Numbered from the stretch's first letter, positions 17,739 through 26,770 are shown. The stretch is 64,000 nucleotides of DNA from Lactococcus taiwanensis (GCF_014905395.1 NZ_BNDT01000001.1:124001-188000), one strand, 5' to 3'. Made by a program: numbers and translations. The notes: generated by a model from the sequence alone, not told the origin.

Positions 17739-18293
17739 CTAAATTTCTCTCAAAACTCCCGCTTTACTCATAGCGCCTTTAATTCTTTGTCCAAGTAATG
17801 CGGCAGCCACAGCTTGGATAGGATTTGTGAAAATGAAAGGAAGTACCCCAGCACTGAAAGCAGCGCTCCAACTCATCTGAGATTGAAATTTGAGCCAGAT
17901 TAAACCGAATAAGAGGATGATTACAGTAACTCCAAGAATCGCACCAATGACAGCGGCAGTATAACTATTTGGAAAACGACTTGTAAAGAAGCCTACCACA
18001 TAGGCGGCTAAAGTAAAGCCAACGATATAGCCACCCGTAGGACCAAGTATGATTCCAAAGCCGCCAGACATCCCTGCAAATACAGGGATACCAATTGCAC
18101 CAAGAAGGCAGTAGAGAAATACAGAAAGGGTACCGTAACGTTTTCCAAGTATGACAGCAATAAGCCCAATTCCCAGTGGTTGTGCTGTATTAGGAACGAT
18201 AGGAAATGGGATAGTAATTTGGGCTAAAATTGCGATTAATGCTGCACCGATTGCAGCTGCGATAAGCATCTTTCGATGTTGTGAGGTGCTCAT
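17739..18293 (-). CDS. bioY: Biotin transporter substrate-binding component BioY
   Basis: 184 residues with six hydrophobic segments; S-component of an ECF transporter for biotin. The BioY pattern is clear: Q-I-T-I-P-F-P-x-V-P-x-T-A-Q-P-L near residues 26-40 and G-P-T-G-G-Y-I-x-G-F near 86-95. The ECF energising module is not in this window. A minus-strand promoter is visible; I see no convincing BirA operator. AGGAG lies 6-7 nt before the ATG. Confidence 0.92.
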   Translation of the reverse strand: MSTSQHRKMLIAAAIGAALIAILAQITIPFPIVPNTAQPLGIGLIAVILGKRYGTLSVFLYCLLGAIGIPVFAGMSGGFGIILGPTGGYIVGFTLAAYVVGFFTSRFPNSYTAAVIGAILGVTVIILLFGLIWLKFQSQMSWSAAFSAGVLPFIFTNPIQAVAAALLGQRIKGAMSKAGVLREI

Positions 18294-18334
18294 GAAATTC
18301 TCCTAAATAAAGTCATTAATTTGTTACAAAAATG

Positions 18335-18363
18335 AGTATAGCAGATATGAAAGCCTTTTACAA
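18335..18363 (-). promoter_or_regulatory. bioY promoter
   Basis: Minus strand: -35 TTGTAA (18358-18363), 17-bp spacer, -10 TATACT (18335-18340). Confidence 0.65.
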
Positions 18364-18450
18364 TTTTTTTGTCTAATACTTTTGACATCTCTTTATTTAA
18401 TGTTTACGTTTGATTTAATCGGGTTTAGCTCACCTCTAGTTTTTACTCAC

Positions 18451-18480
18451 TTGTCACTCCCCAATTTTTTATGATAGAAT
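18451..18480 (+). promoter_or_regulatory. sdaAB-sdaAA promoter
   Basis: -35 TTGTCA (18451-18456), 18-bp spacer, -10 TAGAAT (18475-18480). Confidence 0.6.
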
Positions 18481-18550
18481 AGAAGAGCTTGTATTCAATT
18501 AAAAAATAGAGAAAATTTTAGCTCAATTCCACGCCGTAGAAGGGATACAA

Positions 18551-19222
18551 ATGGAAAACTTAAGATATAAAAGTGTTTTTGATATTATTGGTCCAGTGAT
18601 GATTGGACCGTCTAGTTCGCATACAGCGGGAGCAGCACGGATTGGTAAGATCGTACGTTCTATTTTCGGTGAACTTCCCGAAAAACTTGAGATTCATTTG
18701 TATGAATCTTTTGCAAAGACTTATCGAGGACATGGCACAGATGTAGCCTTGGTAGCTGGAGTACTTGGGATGGATACTGATGATGAACGTCTCCCAATGG
18801 CCCCTCAGCTTGCTTATGATCAAGGTATGGAGATCAGTTATGTGCCACACCCTGAAGAGAAAGCAGAACATCCCAACACGGCACGTTTGATTGCAAAAAA
18901 AGGAAATCGAACCATGACTATCACAGGGATATCAATTGGTGGGGGAATGATCCAAGTCACTGAATTAAATGGTTTTGATATTGCAATTTCTGCGGGTGTT
19001 CCTACATTTGTAGTGATTCACGAGGATGTTCCAGGGATGATAGCAAAAGTGTCCAGTCTATTATCAGAGCATGCCATAAATATTGCGCAAATGAATGTAA
19101 CGCGCGAAGCAAAAGGTGAAAAGGCGATAATGATTTTAGAAGTGGACACACCAAATGTAGAGGAAGTGATTGAAGAGATGAAATCAATCCCACGCTTACA
19201 TGCGGTGAATTTCTTTAATTAG
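18551..19222 (+). CDS. sdaAB: L-serine dehydratase, iron-sulfur-dependent, beta subunit
   Basis: Together with SdaAA deaminates L-serine to pyruvate and ammonia. The 223 residues have the family signature G-P-S-S-S-H-T-A-G near residues 18-26 and a C-terminal ACT-type regulatory domain (about 150-220, beginning F-V-V-I-H-E-D-V-P-G). GAAGGGA precedes the ATG. The alpha-subunit gene follows after 6 nt, forming a two-gene operon. Confidence 0.95.
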   Translation: MENLRYKSVFDIIGPVMIGPSSSHTAGAARIGKIVRSIFGELPEKLEIHLYESFAKTYRGHGTDVALVAGVLGMDTDDERLPMAPQLAYDQGMEISYVPHPEEKAEHPNTARLIAKKGNRTMTITGISIGGGMIQVTELNGFDIAISAGVPTFVVIHEDVPGMIAKVSSLLSEHAINIAQMNVTREAKGEKAIMILEVDTPNVEEVIEEMKSIPRLHAVNFFN

Positions 19223-19228
19223 ACCATA

Positions 19229-20116
19229 ATGAGTGAAACGGGAACGAAAATGTTTAAAAATATACAAGAATTAATTGAGGATTCGAAAAATTATTCCTCA
19301 GTCGCAGAGCTTATGATTGCAATCGAAATGGAACAAACAGGGCGCCAAAGAGATCAGATCTGGGCTCTGATGGAACGAAACTTAATGACAATGCTAGATT
19401 CTGTTGAAAAAGGATTAGAGGGAAAGAAATCCTTGACAGGACTAACAGGTGGCGATGCCAAACTCATGGACGATTATATTAAATCAGGCAAAGCCTTATC
19501 CGGAGATTTAATTTTAGGAGCGGCTCGTGATGCAGTAGCTGTAAATGAAGTAAATGCTCAGATGGGGTTAATCTGTGCTACACCAACAGCTGGTTCAGCT
19601 GGGTGTCTTCCAGGCGTATTGACGTCTGCTATTAAAAAATTGCAATTAAGTCACGAGCAACAGGTAGAGTTTTTGTTTGTCGCTGGTGCTTTTGGTCTTG
19701 CGATTGCCAATAATGCGACAATATCTGGTGCTGAAGGAGGCTGTCAGGCCGAAGTTGGGTCAGCTTCAGCTATGGCTTCAGCTGCTTTGGTTTTAGCAGC
19801 AGGAGGTTCTGCTGAGCAAGCGGGTTATGCGATTGCTTTAGTTTTACAAAATATGTTAGGTTTAATTTGTGATCCTGTCGCTGGTTTAGTTGAAATTCCA
19901 TGTGTGCATCGAAATGCTATGGGTGCTTCACAAGCAATGATTTCAGCTGATATGGCGTTGGCAGGAGTGAAACCGGTTATTCCTGTGGACGAAGTGGTTA
20001 ATACAATGTATAATGTAGGCCGCTCCCTTCCGGCTGCCTTTCGTGAAACAGCAGAGGGAGGATTGGCACAAACAGCAACTGGACGACGTATCATGGAAGA
20101 AGTCTTTGGAGCATAG
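19229..20116 (+). CDS. sdaAA: L-serine dehydratase, iron-sulfur-dependent, alpha subunit
   Basis: Catalytic subunit carrying a [4Fe-4S] cluster. The 295 residues include the cysteine-containing segments L-I-C-A-T-P-T-A-G-S-A-G-C-L-P-G (near residues 112-127) and L-I-C-D-P-V-A-G-L-V-E-I-P-C (near 211-224) that bind the cluster. The first seven residues may not be translated: an in-frame ATG at 19250 starts M-F-K-N-I-Q-E, closer to usual SdaAA starts, and neither start has a strong ribosome site. No terminator before the cop operon. Confidence 0.95.
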   Translation: MSETGTKMFKNIQELIEDSKNYSSVAELMIAIEMEQTGRQRDQIWALMERNLMTMLDSVEKGLEGKKSLTGLTGGDAKLMDDYIKSGKALSGDLILGAARDAVAVNEVNAQMGLICATPTAGSAGCLPGVLTSAIKKLQLSHEQQVEFLFVAGAFGLAIANNATISGAEGGCQAEVGSASAMASAALVLAAGGSAEQAGYAIALVLQNMLGLICDPVAGLVEIPCVHRNAMGASQAMISADMALAGVKPVIPVDEVVNTMYNVGRSLPAAFRETAEGGLAQTATGRRIMEEVFGA

Positions 20117-20135
20117 AGATTCTTAGTTAGAATAC

Positions 20136-20164
20136 TTGACAATTTTCGTTTACGCGTGTAAACT
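20136..20164 (+). promoter_or_regulatory. copY promoter with cop box
   Basis: -35 TTGACA (20136-20141), 17-bp spacer, -10 TAAACT (20159-20164). A cop box GTTTACGCGTGTAAAC (20148-20163, TACANNTGTA type with one change) overlaps the -10, so the repressor would block its own promoter. Confidence 0.8.
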
Positions 20165-20199
20165 TAAGCTATAAGAATAATTAGAGAAAGGAGACAGAG

Positions 20200-20655
20200 A
20201 TGAACGAATCAGAATTTAATGTTTCCAATGCAGAATTGATTGTTATGCGTGTGATTTGGTCTTTGGAAGAGGCACGCGTTGATGAGATCTATCAACAGAT
20301 TCCCCAAGATTTGGAGTGGTCTCTTGCGACTGTAAAAACACTGTTAGGGCGTCTGGTGAAAAAAGAAATGTTGAGTACAGAAAAAGAAGGACGAAAATTT
20401 ATTTATCGACCTCTAATGGAAGAATGTACGGCTATTAACTTGATGGCTGATAATCTTCTTGAAAAAGTATGTGCTACAAAGCATGTCAATATTTTGCAAG
20501 ACATGATTGACAAATCAGTCTTAACGGCGCAAGATATAGAGAAATTAACCCAAGCCTTATCTCAAAAAGAGACGGTGTCAGAAAAGCATTGTAACTGTCT
20601 TGAGGTGACCGGAAGTTGTGCTTGTAAACACGAGCATGAGCAGATAGCTGTCTAA
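20200..20655 (+). CDS. copY: Copper-responsive repressor CopY/CopR
   Basis: 151 residues. An N-terminal winged helix of the BlaI/MecI/CopY family (A-E-L-I-V-M-R-V-I-W near 10-19, W-S-L-A-T-V-K-T-L-L-G-R-L near 43-55) is followed by a C-terminal metal site C-N-C-L-E-V-T-G-S-C-A-C (CxC...CxC). In this family Cu(I) displaces Zn(II) and releases DNA. AAAGGAG precedes the ATG, and copZ follows after 16 nt. The Lactococcus orthologue is usually called copR. Confidence 0.95.
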   Translation: MNESEFNVSNAELIVMRVIWSLEEARVDEIYQQIPQDLEWSLATVKTLLGRLVKKEMLSTEKEGRKFIYRPLMEECTAINLMADNLLEKVCATKHVNILQDMIDKSVLTAQDIEKLTQALSQKETVSEKHCNCLEVTGSCACKHEHEQIAV

Positions 20656-20671
20656 GGAAAGAGGAATATAA

Positions 20672-20872
20672 ATGAAAGCAACATTAAAAATAGAAGGCAT
20701 GACTTGTGATCACTGTGTCATGCATGTCACAGATGCGCTTCAAAAAGTAGAAGGGGTAGAAAAAGCAAAAGTTTCATTAAAGAAAAATGAAGCAGCGGTT
20801 AAATTTTCTGAACCTGCCACAATGGATGAAATGCGCGAAGCGGTTGCACAAGCAGGCTACAAAGCAATTTAG
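20672..20872 (+). CDS. copZ: Copper chaperone CopZ
   Basis: 66-residue single heavy-metal-associated domain with the copper site G-M-T-C-D-H-C near residues 7-13. It hands Cu(I) to CopY and to the copper ATPases. Second gene of the copY-copZ operon; GAAAGAGG precedes the ATG. Confidence 0.95.
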   Translation: MKATLKIEGMTCDHCVMHVTDALQKVEGVEKAKVSLKKNEAAVKFSEPATMDEMREAVAQAGYKAI

Positions 20873-20884
20873 GAGTCACTTAAT

Positions 20885-20913
20885 TTGTCACCCACGCTTA
20901 AATTTGCTAGAAT
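20885..20913 (+). promoter_or_regulatory. Promoter of the candidate sRNA between copZ and copA
   Basis: -35 TTGTCA (20885-20890), 17-bp spacer, -10 TAGAAT (20908-20913). No cop box, so probably independent of copper control. Confidence 0.6.
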
Positions 20914-20918
20914 AATAG

Positions 20919-20996
20919 AAGTAAAACAAACCCCAAATGATGTTTTACTTAAATAATAACAGCCACCTTCATTCCCCAAATGAAGGTGGTTTTTTT
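20919..20996 (+). ncRNA. Candidate small RNA with two CCCCAAAUGA hairpins
   Basis: Predicted start about 20919. Hairpin 1 has a perfect 10-bp stem (20919-20928 with 20941-20950) and a 12-nt loop containing CCCCAAATGA. Hairpin 2 has an 11-bp stem (20963-20973 with 20979-20989), loop CCCCA, then seven T. The motif CCCCAAATGA occurs in both hairpins. There is no ORF or ribosome site. The C-rich loops could pair with G-rich ribosome sites, as in csRNA-like regulators; this is inference. It might instead be only a copZ terminator plus a chance promoter. Confidence 0.55.
20963..20996 (+). terminator. copZ / candidate sRNA terminator
   Basis: 11-bp stem, 5-nt loop, T7; strong intrinsic terminator ending both the copYZ transcript and the candidate sRNA. 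Confidence 0.9.
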
Positions 20997-21010
20997 GTTA
21001 AAGAAATGAC

Positions 21011-21044
21011 TTGACTTTTTGAGTTTACAAGTGTAAACTATAAT
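21011..21044 (+). promoter_or_regulatory. copA promoter with cop box
   Basis: -35 TTGACT (21011-21016); cop box GTTTACAAGTGTAAAC (21023-21038) in the spacer; -10 either TAAACT (21034-21039, 17-bp spacing, same layout as copY) or TATAAT (21039-21044). Confidence 0.85.
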
Positions 21045-21067
21045 AAAGAAATAAAAGGGGTAACATA

Positions 21068-23212
21068 ATGAGAAGTCAGACTTTTGTGATTACAGGAATG
21101 ACCTGTGCTAACTGTGTTAATACAGTAGCTAAGGCCTTACATAGTACAGATAAAATTAGTGAAGCAACGGTTAATCTTGCGACTGAAAAGGCAAAAGTAG
21201 TCGTTGATGATCAAATGTCAGATGAAGAAATCATCGCCTTAGTGGAGCAAGCAGGCTATGGAGCAATTGTTAATGATAAAGCACACCAAGAAAGAATTGC
21301 GAGACAAGCTCATCGTCATTCCCAATTCCTCCGTTGGTCATTTTGGGCTTCGCTTATCTTAACTTTGCCTTTAGTAGTAGCTATGTTTGCTTCTGTCCTT
21401 GGGCTACACGCATCGTGGGTAATGTTTTTACATCAACCCATCCTCCAATTAATCTTGGCAACCCCCGTACAGTTTGTTATTGGTTGGCGTTTTTATAGGG
21501 GAGCTTTTCATGCGTTGCGAAATAAATCCGCCAATATGGATGTTTTAGTCGCTTTGGGAACGACAGTTGCTTATTTTTCAAGTTTAATCTTGTCCGTTAT
21601 GATGGGAGAAGCTAATGCCCTGAACTTCGAATCGTCGATGGTTATTATCACCTTGGTGTTAATGGGTAAAGTGTTAGAGCATAATGCAAAAGAAAAAACT
21701 ACACAAGCCATTACAGGCTTAATGTCTTCACGAGCTTCTGTTGTTCATACGCCTGATGGGGATCAAGCCATTGAAGAAATTCAGATGGGAGATGTCATCC
21801 GTATTTTACCTGGAGAAAAAGTTCCTTTAGATGCTATGATTTTGTCAGGAAAAGCTTCTTTTGACGAAAGCATTCTGACAGGAGAGGCACTTCCAGTAGT
21901 GAAAGCCGACGATGCGGTTATTTTTGAGGGGACCATCAACTTGGACGGGGAAGTGAAGGCTGTCGTTGTTCATGATTTGGAGGGATCTACAATTTCACGT
22001 ATGGTAGAAATGATGAGCGAAGCTCAAGGTTCAAAGCCAAATATTCAAAAATTGGCGGATCAGATTTCGGGAATTTTTGTCCCAATCGTTCTGGTGATTG
22101 CCCTGCTTACCTTTGGGATAACTTGGTGGTACACGGGTCTCTTATTGACGGCTTTAATGCATGCAGTAGCCGTATTGGTGATTGCATGTCCTTGTGCGCT
22201 GGGCTTAGCGACTCCCACGGCAATTATTTCTGGAACAGGCTTAGGAGCCAAAAACGGTTTGCTCATTAAAAACGCGAATGCATTAGAGCTTGCTGGAACG
22301 ATTGATACGATCTTTTTAGATAAAACGGGGACGATTACAACGGGTGAATTTGAACTGACCGACTTGAAAATAGTTGCTCAGCCTACTGACAGCGCCGTCA
22401 GTAAAGCCACAGCGCCCCAAGCCGCTCTGCTAAAACTCTTGGCTAGTCTTGAAGCACATTCAAATCATCCATTAGCAAAATCGCTTGCTTACAAAGGAGA
22501 ACTCTTCGAACTTACTGAGTTGTCAGAACTTGCTGGGCGTGGTATCACAGGAAAAATCAATGGAAAAAGTTATTTTGCAGGAAATGATAAGTTGATGAAG
22601 GAACTGAATCTGACAGTACCTGAGACAGAAGATACTGTGATTTATCTGGCCGAATCACATCAACTCTTAGCAGTGGCTACCTTTAATTCGAAGGTAAAAG
22701 CTGAGAGCGCACAGACGATAAAGACGTTGCAAGGACAAGGCTTGAAGGCCATCATGTTAACTGGGGACAACAGAAACTCTGCACGTAAAATCCAAGAACT
22801 GGTTCAACTTGATGAAATTTATACGGATCTGAGTCCTGAAGAAAAAGCGACGATTGTTCAAAAAACTCCGCGGGCGATGATGGTAGGTGATGGCATCAAT
22901 GATGCTATTGCATTAGCTGGAGCAACAATAGGATTAGCGATGGCTACTGGTTCAGATATTGCGATGGAGGCAGGAGATGTTACTGTTGTAGGCGGACAGT
23001 TGCACAAAATTACTACCTTCTTTGAAGTTTCTCGAAAAACAATGCGTAAAATCAAGCAAAATTACTTCTGGGCTTTTATTTATAATCTCATAGGTATTCC
23101 ACTTGCTGCTCTTGGTTTACTCAATCCGATGTTGGCGGCTGCAGCGATGAGCTTATCTTCTGTTTCAGTGATTCTCAACTCATTACTACTGACGAAAAGT
23201 AAAGTAAAATAA
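21068..23212 (+). CDS. copA: Copper-exporting P-type ATPase CopA
   Basis: 714 residues, P1B-1 ATPase. One N-terminal HMA domain (G-M-T-C-A-N-C near 9-15), eight membrane segments with the CPC transport motif near 374-376, phosphorylation site D-K-T-G-T near 418, nucleotide-site H-P near 464 and hinge G-D-G-I-N-D near 608. It has its own cop-box promoter separate from copYZ. The loop after the phosphorylation site contains a perfect dispersed palindrome (22384-22403), read T-D-S-A-V-S in a Ser/Ala/Thr-rich stretch that looks like a tolerated insertion. A terminator follows. Confidence 0.96.
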   Translation: MRSQTFVITGMTCANCVNTVAKALHSTDKISEATVNLATEKAKVVVDDQMSDEEIIALVEQAGYGAIVNDKAHQERIARQAHRHSQFLRWSFWASLILTLPLVVAMFASVLGLHASWVMFLHQPILQLILATPVQFVIGWRFYRGAFHALRNKSANMDVLVALGTTVAYFSSLILSVMMGEANALNFESSMVIITLVLMGKVLEHNAKEKTTQAITGLMSSRASVVHTPDGDQAIEEIQMGDVIRILPGEKVPLDAMILSGKASFDESILTGEALPVVKADDAVIFEGTINLDGEVKAVVVHDLEGSTISRMVEMMSEAQGSKPNIQKLADQISGIFVPIVLVIALLTFGITWWYTGLLLTALMHAVAVLVIACPCALGLATPTAIISGTGLGAKNGLLIKNANALELAGTIDTIFLDKTGTITTGEFELTDLKIVAQPTDSAVSKATAPQAALLKLLASLEAHSNHPLAKSLAYKGELFELTELSELAGRGITGKINGKSYFAGNDKLMKELNLTVPETEDTVIYLAESHQLLAVATFNSKVKAESAQTIKTLQGQGLKAIMLTGDNRNSARKIQELVQLDEIYTDLSPEEKATIVQKTPRAMMVGDGINDAIALAGATIGLAMATGSDIAMEAGDVTVVGGQLHKITTFFEVSRKTMRKIKQNYFWAFIYNLIGIPLAALGLLNPMLAAAAMSLSSVSVILNSLLLTKSKVK
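22384..22403. repeat. Dispersed palindrome (in copA)
   Basis: TACTGAC-AGCGCC-GTCAGTA, perfect 7-bp arms, read T-D-S-A-V-S. Confidence 0.85.
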
Positions 23213-23241
23213 AAAAGCATTGATTTATCAATGCTTTTTTT
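23211..23241 (+). terminator. copA terminator
   Basis: 14-bp stem AAAAAAGCATTGAT / ATCAATGCTTTTTT with a minimal loop and T tract. Confidence 0.9.
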
Positions 23242-23250
23242 ATTAGCTTT

Positions 23251-23270
23251 GACTGACAAACCAGTCAGTC
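23251..23270. repeat. Dispersed palindrome (copA-yfhO gap)
   Basis: GACTGAC-AAACCA-GTCAGTC, perfect 7-bp arms with G/C as the outer pair, between convergent genes. Confidence 0.85.
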
Positions 23271-23278
23271 CTTTTTAG

Positions 23279-25918
23279 CTACTTTTTTAAAGATGACTTA
23301 CGTCGAAGAACATCGTAAGTAATGAACAAAACGATACCTAAGACAAAACAAAGGATTCCGGTTTTTAGACCATTTGGGAAGAAGGAGAGTCGCAAAGTAT
23401 GCTTGCCAGCAGGCACCTGAACCTTCATAAAGCCTTCTTGTGCTTTGGACACTTTGACGGTTTTTCCATCGATTTTTGCTGACCAGCCCTTGTCATAAGG
23501 TATGCTCAAGAAGACTTCTCCTTTTTCGGACGTATTGGTCTGAAGCGTAGCACCGTTTTTGGTGAGTTGTGTTTTAGGGCTACGCGCTTTGAGGGTGGAC
23601 ATTACTTGGCTGTAAGCCTGAGTATCTAAACTCCAAAAAGAAGTAGTATCAAAGCTTACCTGTGAATTCTCAGGAAAGGCAAGGGTTACTTTTAAATCAG
23701 TAGCTTTACTAAAAGTTCCGAGATTTATAAAGCGACCCGTATCGTTGGTTCCGATATAGTAGCTTGATAAGGTGCGCGTGATTTTATTATTTTCGACGTT
23801 GCTGATTGTGACAAGTGTATTTTCAGCATTACTATTAATATAACTAATATTTGGCACCGATAGATAGATTTGACTATGAGCGGGAGCGGTAATGCCGTAA
23901 GTGACAGAAACTTCGTTATCCGTAGAAGATTCTGGACGAGTTAGGGTAACGGAGTCCCCTGTACCAGTGATTTTATCTGAGGTAGCTTCACTTGTTGTAT
24001 AAAAAGGTTGAAAAAGTGTAGTCTTCGTTTTGGAGAGTGCGTCAACAAAGGCTGTTTGATTGTTGAGGATGGCAGAAGTCTCATCACGATCTTCAAATTT
24101 TGCATTGACAAATTCTCCGGGGACGAAGATGCCCAGACTTAGGGCTTCTTGATTTTCGTTCAAGGCATTTAAAGGGGAGGTTTTACTGACGGACTTGAAG
24201 CCATACTTTTCCGGTTGGCTCTGGTTAATATTATATTTTACACCAAAGAGCGCGTCCATCAGTAAAGTATTGCCAGGATAACGCAGATTAAGATAGGTAC
24301 TGTCGGTATGAAAGCCTAATTGGCGCATGATTGAGCTGGAGTTGCTATTACGTACAGAAGAAAACTGAGAGATGGTGTTAAAATTATATTTCATCCCATC
24401 ATTAGCTGTATCGGGGTTAGTATTATCAGTTCGAGCAAAAGTTGTTCCTGTTAATGCGTTAATTTTTTCTGCAATAGGAGCGAGCGTATCAACTTGACGA
24501 TTGTAATAATCTCGGCTCGCAAAATTCCATTCTTTCTGGACACCCTGAACTTGATAGAGACCATTTACACCAGCTTCACTAACCATAAAGACGAAAAGGA
24601 CAGGAATTAAAGCACGAATGGAAACCCAGCGGTGAATTAGATTTAAACCTAATATGAAGTAAGCTAAACCAAATAAAAAGGTTAAAATAATTTGAACAGC
24701 GGTAAGGTAGTGATAATGTCCGAAATAGAATGTGGCGAGATAGAAAAGAGCAAAAACTGCGCTTACTACAAGGAGATGCCAAGTTCGAAATTCTTTCCAG
24801 CGTTTGCAGCTTTCTAGAGCCATTAAAATAATAAGAAGGCTAAAAAGAAAGGCGTAGCGATGAAGGAACATATTTGGGGAATGCATGCCTTGCCAAAATA
24901 AATCTAAAGCTTGCAAATAGAAAGAAGCGATAAAAAGAACCAATAAGCCAAGAAAAGCAAATTTAGTACGTCTCTTGATGCTTTTTGCAAAAAAGAACAA
25001 GAAAGCTAAGCCCAGAGGAACCATTCCCACATAAATCATAGGAATGGCATCAAACTGGGTGGTGTCATAGGCCCCTACGAAATTTTTGGCAAAAAGGTCA
25101 AAAAGGTGAGCATTTTCGGTAAACAACCCAGAAAGACTAGTCAGCGCGTCGGAGTTATTTGCTCGCAAATCTAAATACATGGGTAATAGCATGATGAGAC
25201 TTGAGAGCCCTGCTAAGAGTGAAGTAACTACAAAATCTAGAACTTTGTGCCATGACCATTTATCAAAGGTCATACGGGCTAAAAAGTAGAAGACGAGGAA
25301 CAGTGCAATCATAAAACCAAAATAATAATTTTGGATAAAAACAATAAGTAAACTGATGAAATAAAGCCAACGTTTTTGTTCATTCATCAAGCGATGCAGT
25401 CCCCAGATGATAAGTGGAAGAAGGATGAAAACATCTAACCACATGATAATTTCAAGCTGAGAAGTTAAAAAACTCATCAAACTAAAAGCTACGCTCAAGG
25501 CAAGCACAACAACTTGTGGAAGCTTTTTATACATGTTTTTGAAACTTATAAAAGCTGATAAACCGATCAGACCAAACTTGATTAAAGTCAATAAATAGAG
25601 CGCATCAGGCATATTATGGACATTAAAGAAAAAAGTAAAGGGCATGAGAAAACTGCCCATATAATAAGCCGAAAAAGCGTAAAGGTTTAAGCCTAAGCCG
25701 CTGGTAAAGGTGTAGAGGAAACCCTGCGAACCTCCTGAATGTAAAATATTACGATAAAGAGAATGGATCGCGACATATTGGTGATAAGCATCTCCCGCCA
25801 AAACCGAACGAGAGCTTCCCCAATAAATACCGGTAATCGCCAGAATGATCGCCATTAAAACCAAGGGAAGCAAGAAGCTTGCTAAGAGACTCCATTTATT
25901 TTTCTTGATAAATTTCAT
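23279..25918 (-). CDS. YfhO family membrane protein
   Basis: 879 residues with about twelve hydrophobic segments in the first 440 residues, a large extracytoplasmic region (about 450-840) and a final membrane helix with a basic tail. This matches YfhO proteins, GT-C-like integral membrane proteins that transfer sugars onto wall polymers such as lipoteichoic acid in Firmicutes. The first loop contains G-D-A-Y-H-Q-Y, an acidic motif expected at the catalytic site. It stands alone, convergent with copA. Role in a specific glycosylation is inferred. Confidence 0.85.
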   Translation of the reverse strand: MKFIKKNKWSLLASFLLPLVLMAIILAITGIYWGSSRSVLAGDAYHQYVAIHSLYRNILHSGGSQGFLYTFTSGLGLNLYAFSAYYMGSFLMPFTFFFNVHNMPDALYLLTLIKFGLIGLSAFISFKNMYKKLPQVVVLALSVAFSLMSFLTSQLEIIMWLDVFILLPLIIWGLHRLMNEQKRWLYFISLLIVFIQNYYFGFMIALFLVFYFLARMTFDKWSWHKVLDFVVTSLLAGLSSLIMLLPMYLDLRANNSDALTSLSGLFTENAHLFDLFAKNFVGAYDTTQFDAIPMIYVGMVPLGLAFLFFFAKSIKRRTKFAFLGLLVLFIASFYLQALDLFWQGMHSPNMFLHRYAFLFSLLIILMALESCKRWKEFRTWHLLVVSAVFALFYLATFYFGHYHYLTAVQIILTFLFGLAYFILGLNLIHRWVSIRALIPVLFVFMVSEAGVNGLYQVQGVQKEWNFASRDYYNRQVDTLAPIAEKINALTGTTFARTDNTNPDTANDGMKYNFNTISQFSSVRNSNSSSIMRQLGFHTDSTYLNLRYPGNTLLMDALFGVKYNINQSQPEKYGFKSVSKTSPLNALNENQEALSLGIFVPGEFVNAKFEDRDETSAILNNQTAFVDALSKTKTTLFQPFYTTSEATSDKITGTGDSVTLTRPESSTDNEVSVTYGITAPAHSQIYLSVPNISYINSNAENTLVTISNVENNKITRTLSSYYIGTNDTGRFINLGTFSKATDLKVTLAFPENSQVSFDTTSFWSLDTQAYSQVMSTLKARSPKTQLTKNGATLQTNTSEKGEVFLSIPYDKGWSAKIDGKTVKVSKAQEGFMKVQVPAGKHTLRLSFFPNGLKTGILCFVLGIVLFITYDVLRRKSSLKK

Positions 25919-25970
25919 AATTCTATTATACCAAAATCAACCTTATATCAGGCTGATGCGTTCAAAAAAA

Positions 25971-25990
25971 TACTGACCAGGCTGTCAGTA
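25971..25990. repeat. Dispersed palindrome supplying a stop codon
   Basis: TACTGAC-CAGGCT-GTCAGTA, perfect arms. On the minus strand TAC-TGA is the last codon and stop of the DUF4931 gene. Confidence 0.85.
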
Positions 25991-26770
25991 ATTTTTATCT
26001 AATCTTAATTTAATTTCTTGAGCAATTTCTGCCAAGGTTTGTGGATGAGAAACTTGTGGGATTTTATAACCAATAAAGTAGGGAGAAGTGATGAAACGCG
26101 GTACAATTTTGCAAATGTATTGACCATCAAAATGGTGGAAAAAGAGGTTGTAAGAATCACAACGCCCCTCCATATAGCTGCTCATCAGGTAAGCTGTGAT
26201 TTCATGAACCATATCAGCTAGATTTTCAACATTGTCAAGGTCAGTAATAATCGCATTGAATTCCACAAATCCCATAATAGGGCGGGTAGAGAGCGTGACT
26301 GTGACTCCATTTTTATGGATCTCGACCCCTTCAAAATTTTCAGGAGAGATCTGTCCGTAACCGTCAGTATTTTTTAATCCGACCACTTGTAAGTGAGGGT
26401 GGCGCAAAGTACCACCAGAGCGGGGACCAAAGTTTTTGAACATGAGCACGGAGCGATAATTTCCTGATTGAATCATTTCATCCCAGCAATCAAAGGCAAA
26501 GCGGAATACTTCACGATTCTCCTTTAAGCGATAGGTTGAAACATCTCCTAAATGCTCATCAGATTCTATAATCACTGTCATTGTAGCTTCTTCCAGTGTC
26601 GGAAATTTGTTTTTTAGCCATATTTTCTTTCCGTCAGTACGTAAAATACCAGTTAAATGCTCCACATCACAAAATGGACAAGTGTTTTGTACAGGGACGA
26701 CCGTTTCTGCTCGCTTTTTTTGCCCGATAGCAGTATTAAAGACCAAAGGATTTTCAGTATGTTTTATCAT
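25985..26770 (-). CDS. DUF4931 / HIT-like protein
   Basis: 261 residues, related to galactose-1-phosphate uridylyltransferases and other HIT-superfamily enzymes. A C-P-F-C zinc-type motif is near residues 32-35, the segment G-P-R-S-G-G-T-L-R-H-P-H-L-Q near 115-128 carries the H-x-H-x-hydrophobic signature, and F-F-H-H-F-D is near 212. The usual GalT partner genes are absent, so the substrate is open. Its final Tyr codon and stop are formed by a dispersed palindrome. The gene is divergent from the mnmA region. Confidence 0.75.
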   Translation of the reverse strand: MIKHTENPLVFNTAIGQKKRAETVVPVQNTCPFCDVEHLTGILRTDGKKIWLKNKFPTLEEATMTVIIESDEHLGDVSTYRLKENREVFRFAFDCWDEMIQSGNYRSVLMFKNFGPRSGGTLRHPHLQVVGLKNTDGYGQISPENFEGVEIHKNGVTVTLSTRPIMGFVEFNAIITDLDNVENLADMVHEITAYLMSSYMEGRCDSYNLFFHHFDGQYICKIVPRFITSPYFIGYKIPQVSHPQTLAEIAQEIKLRLDKNY

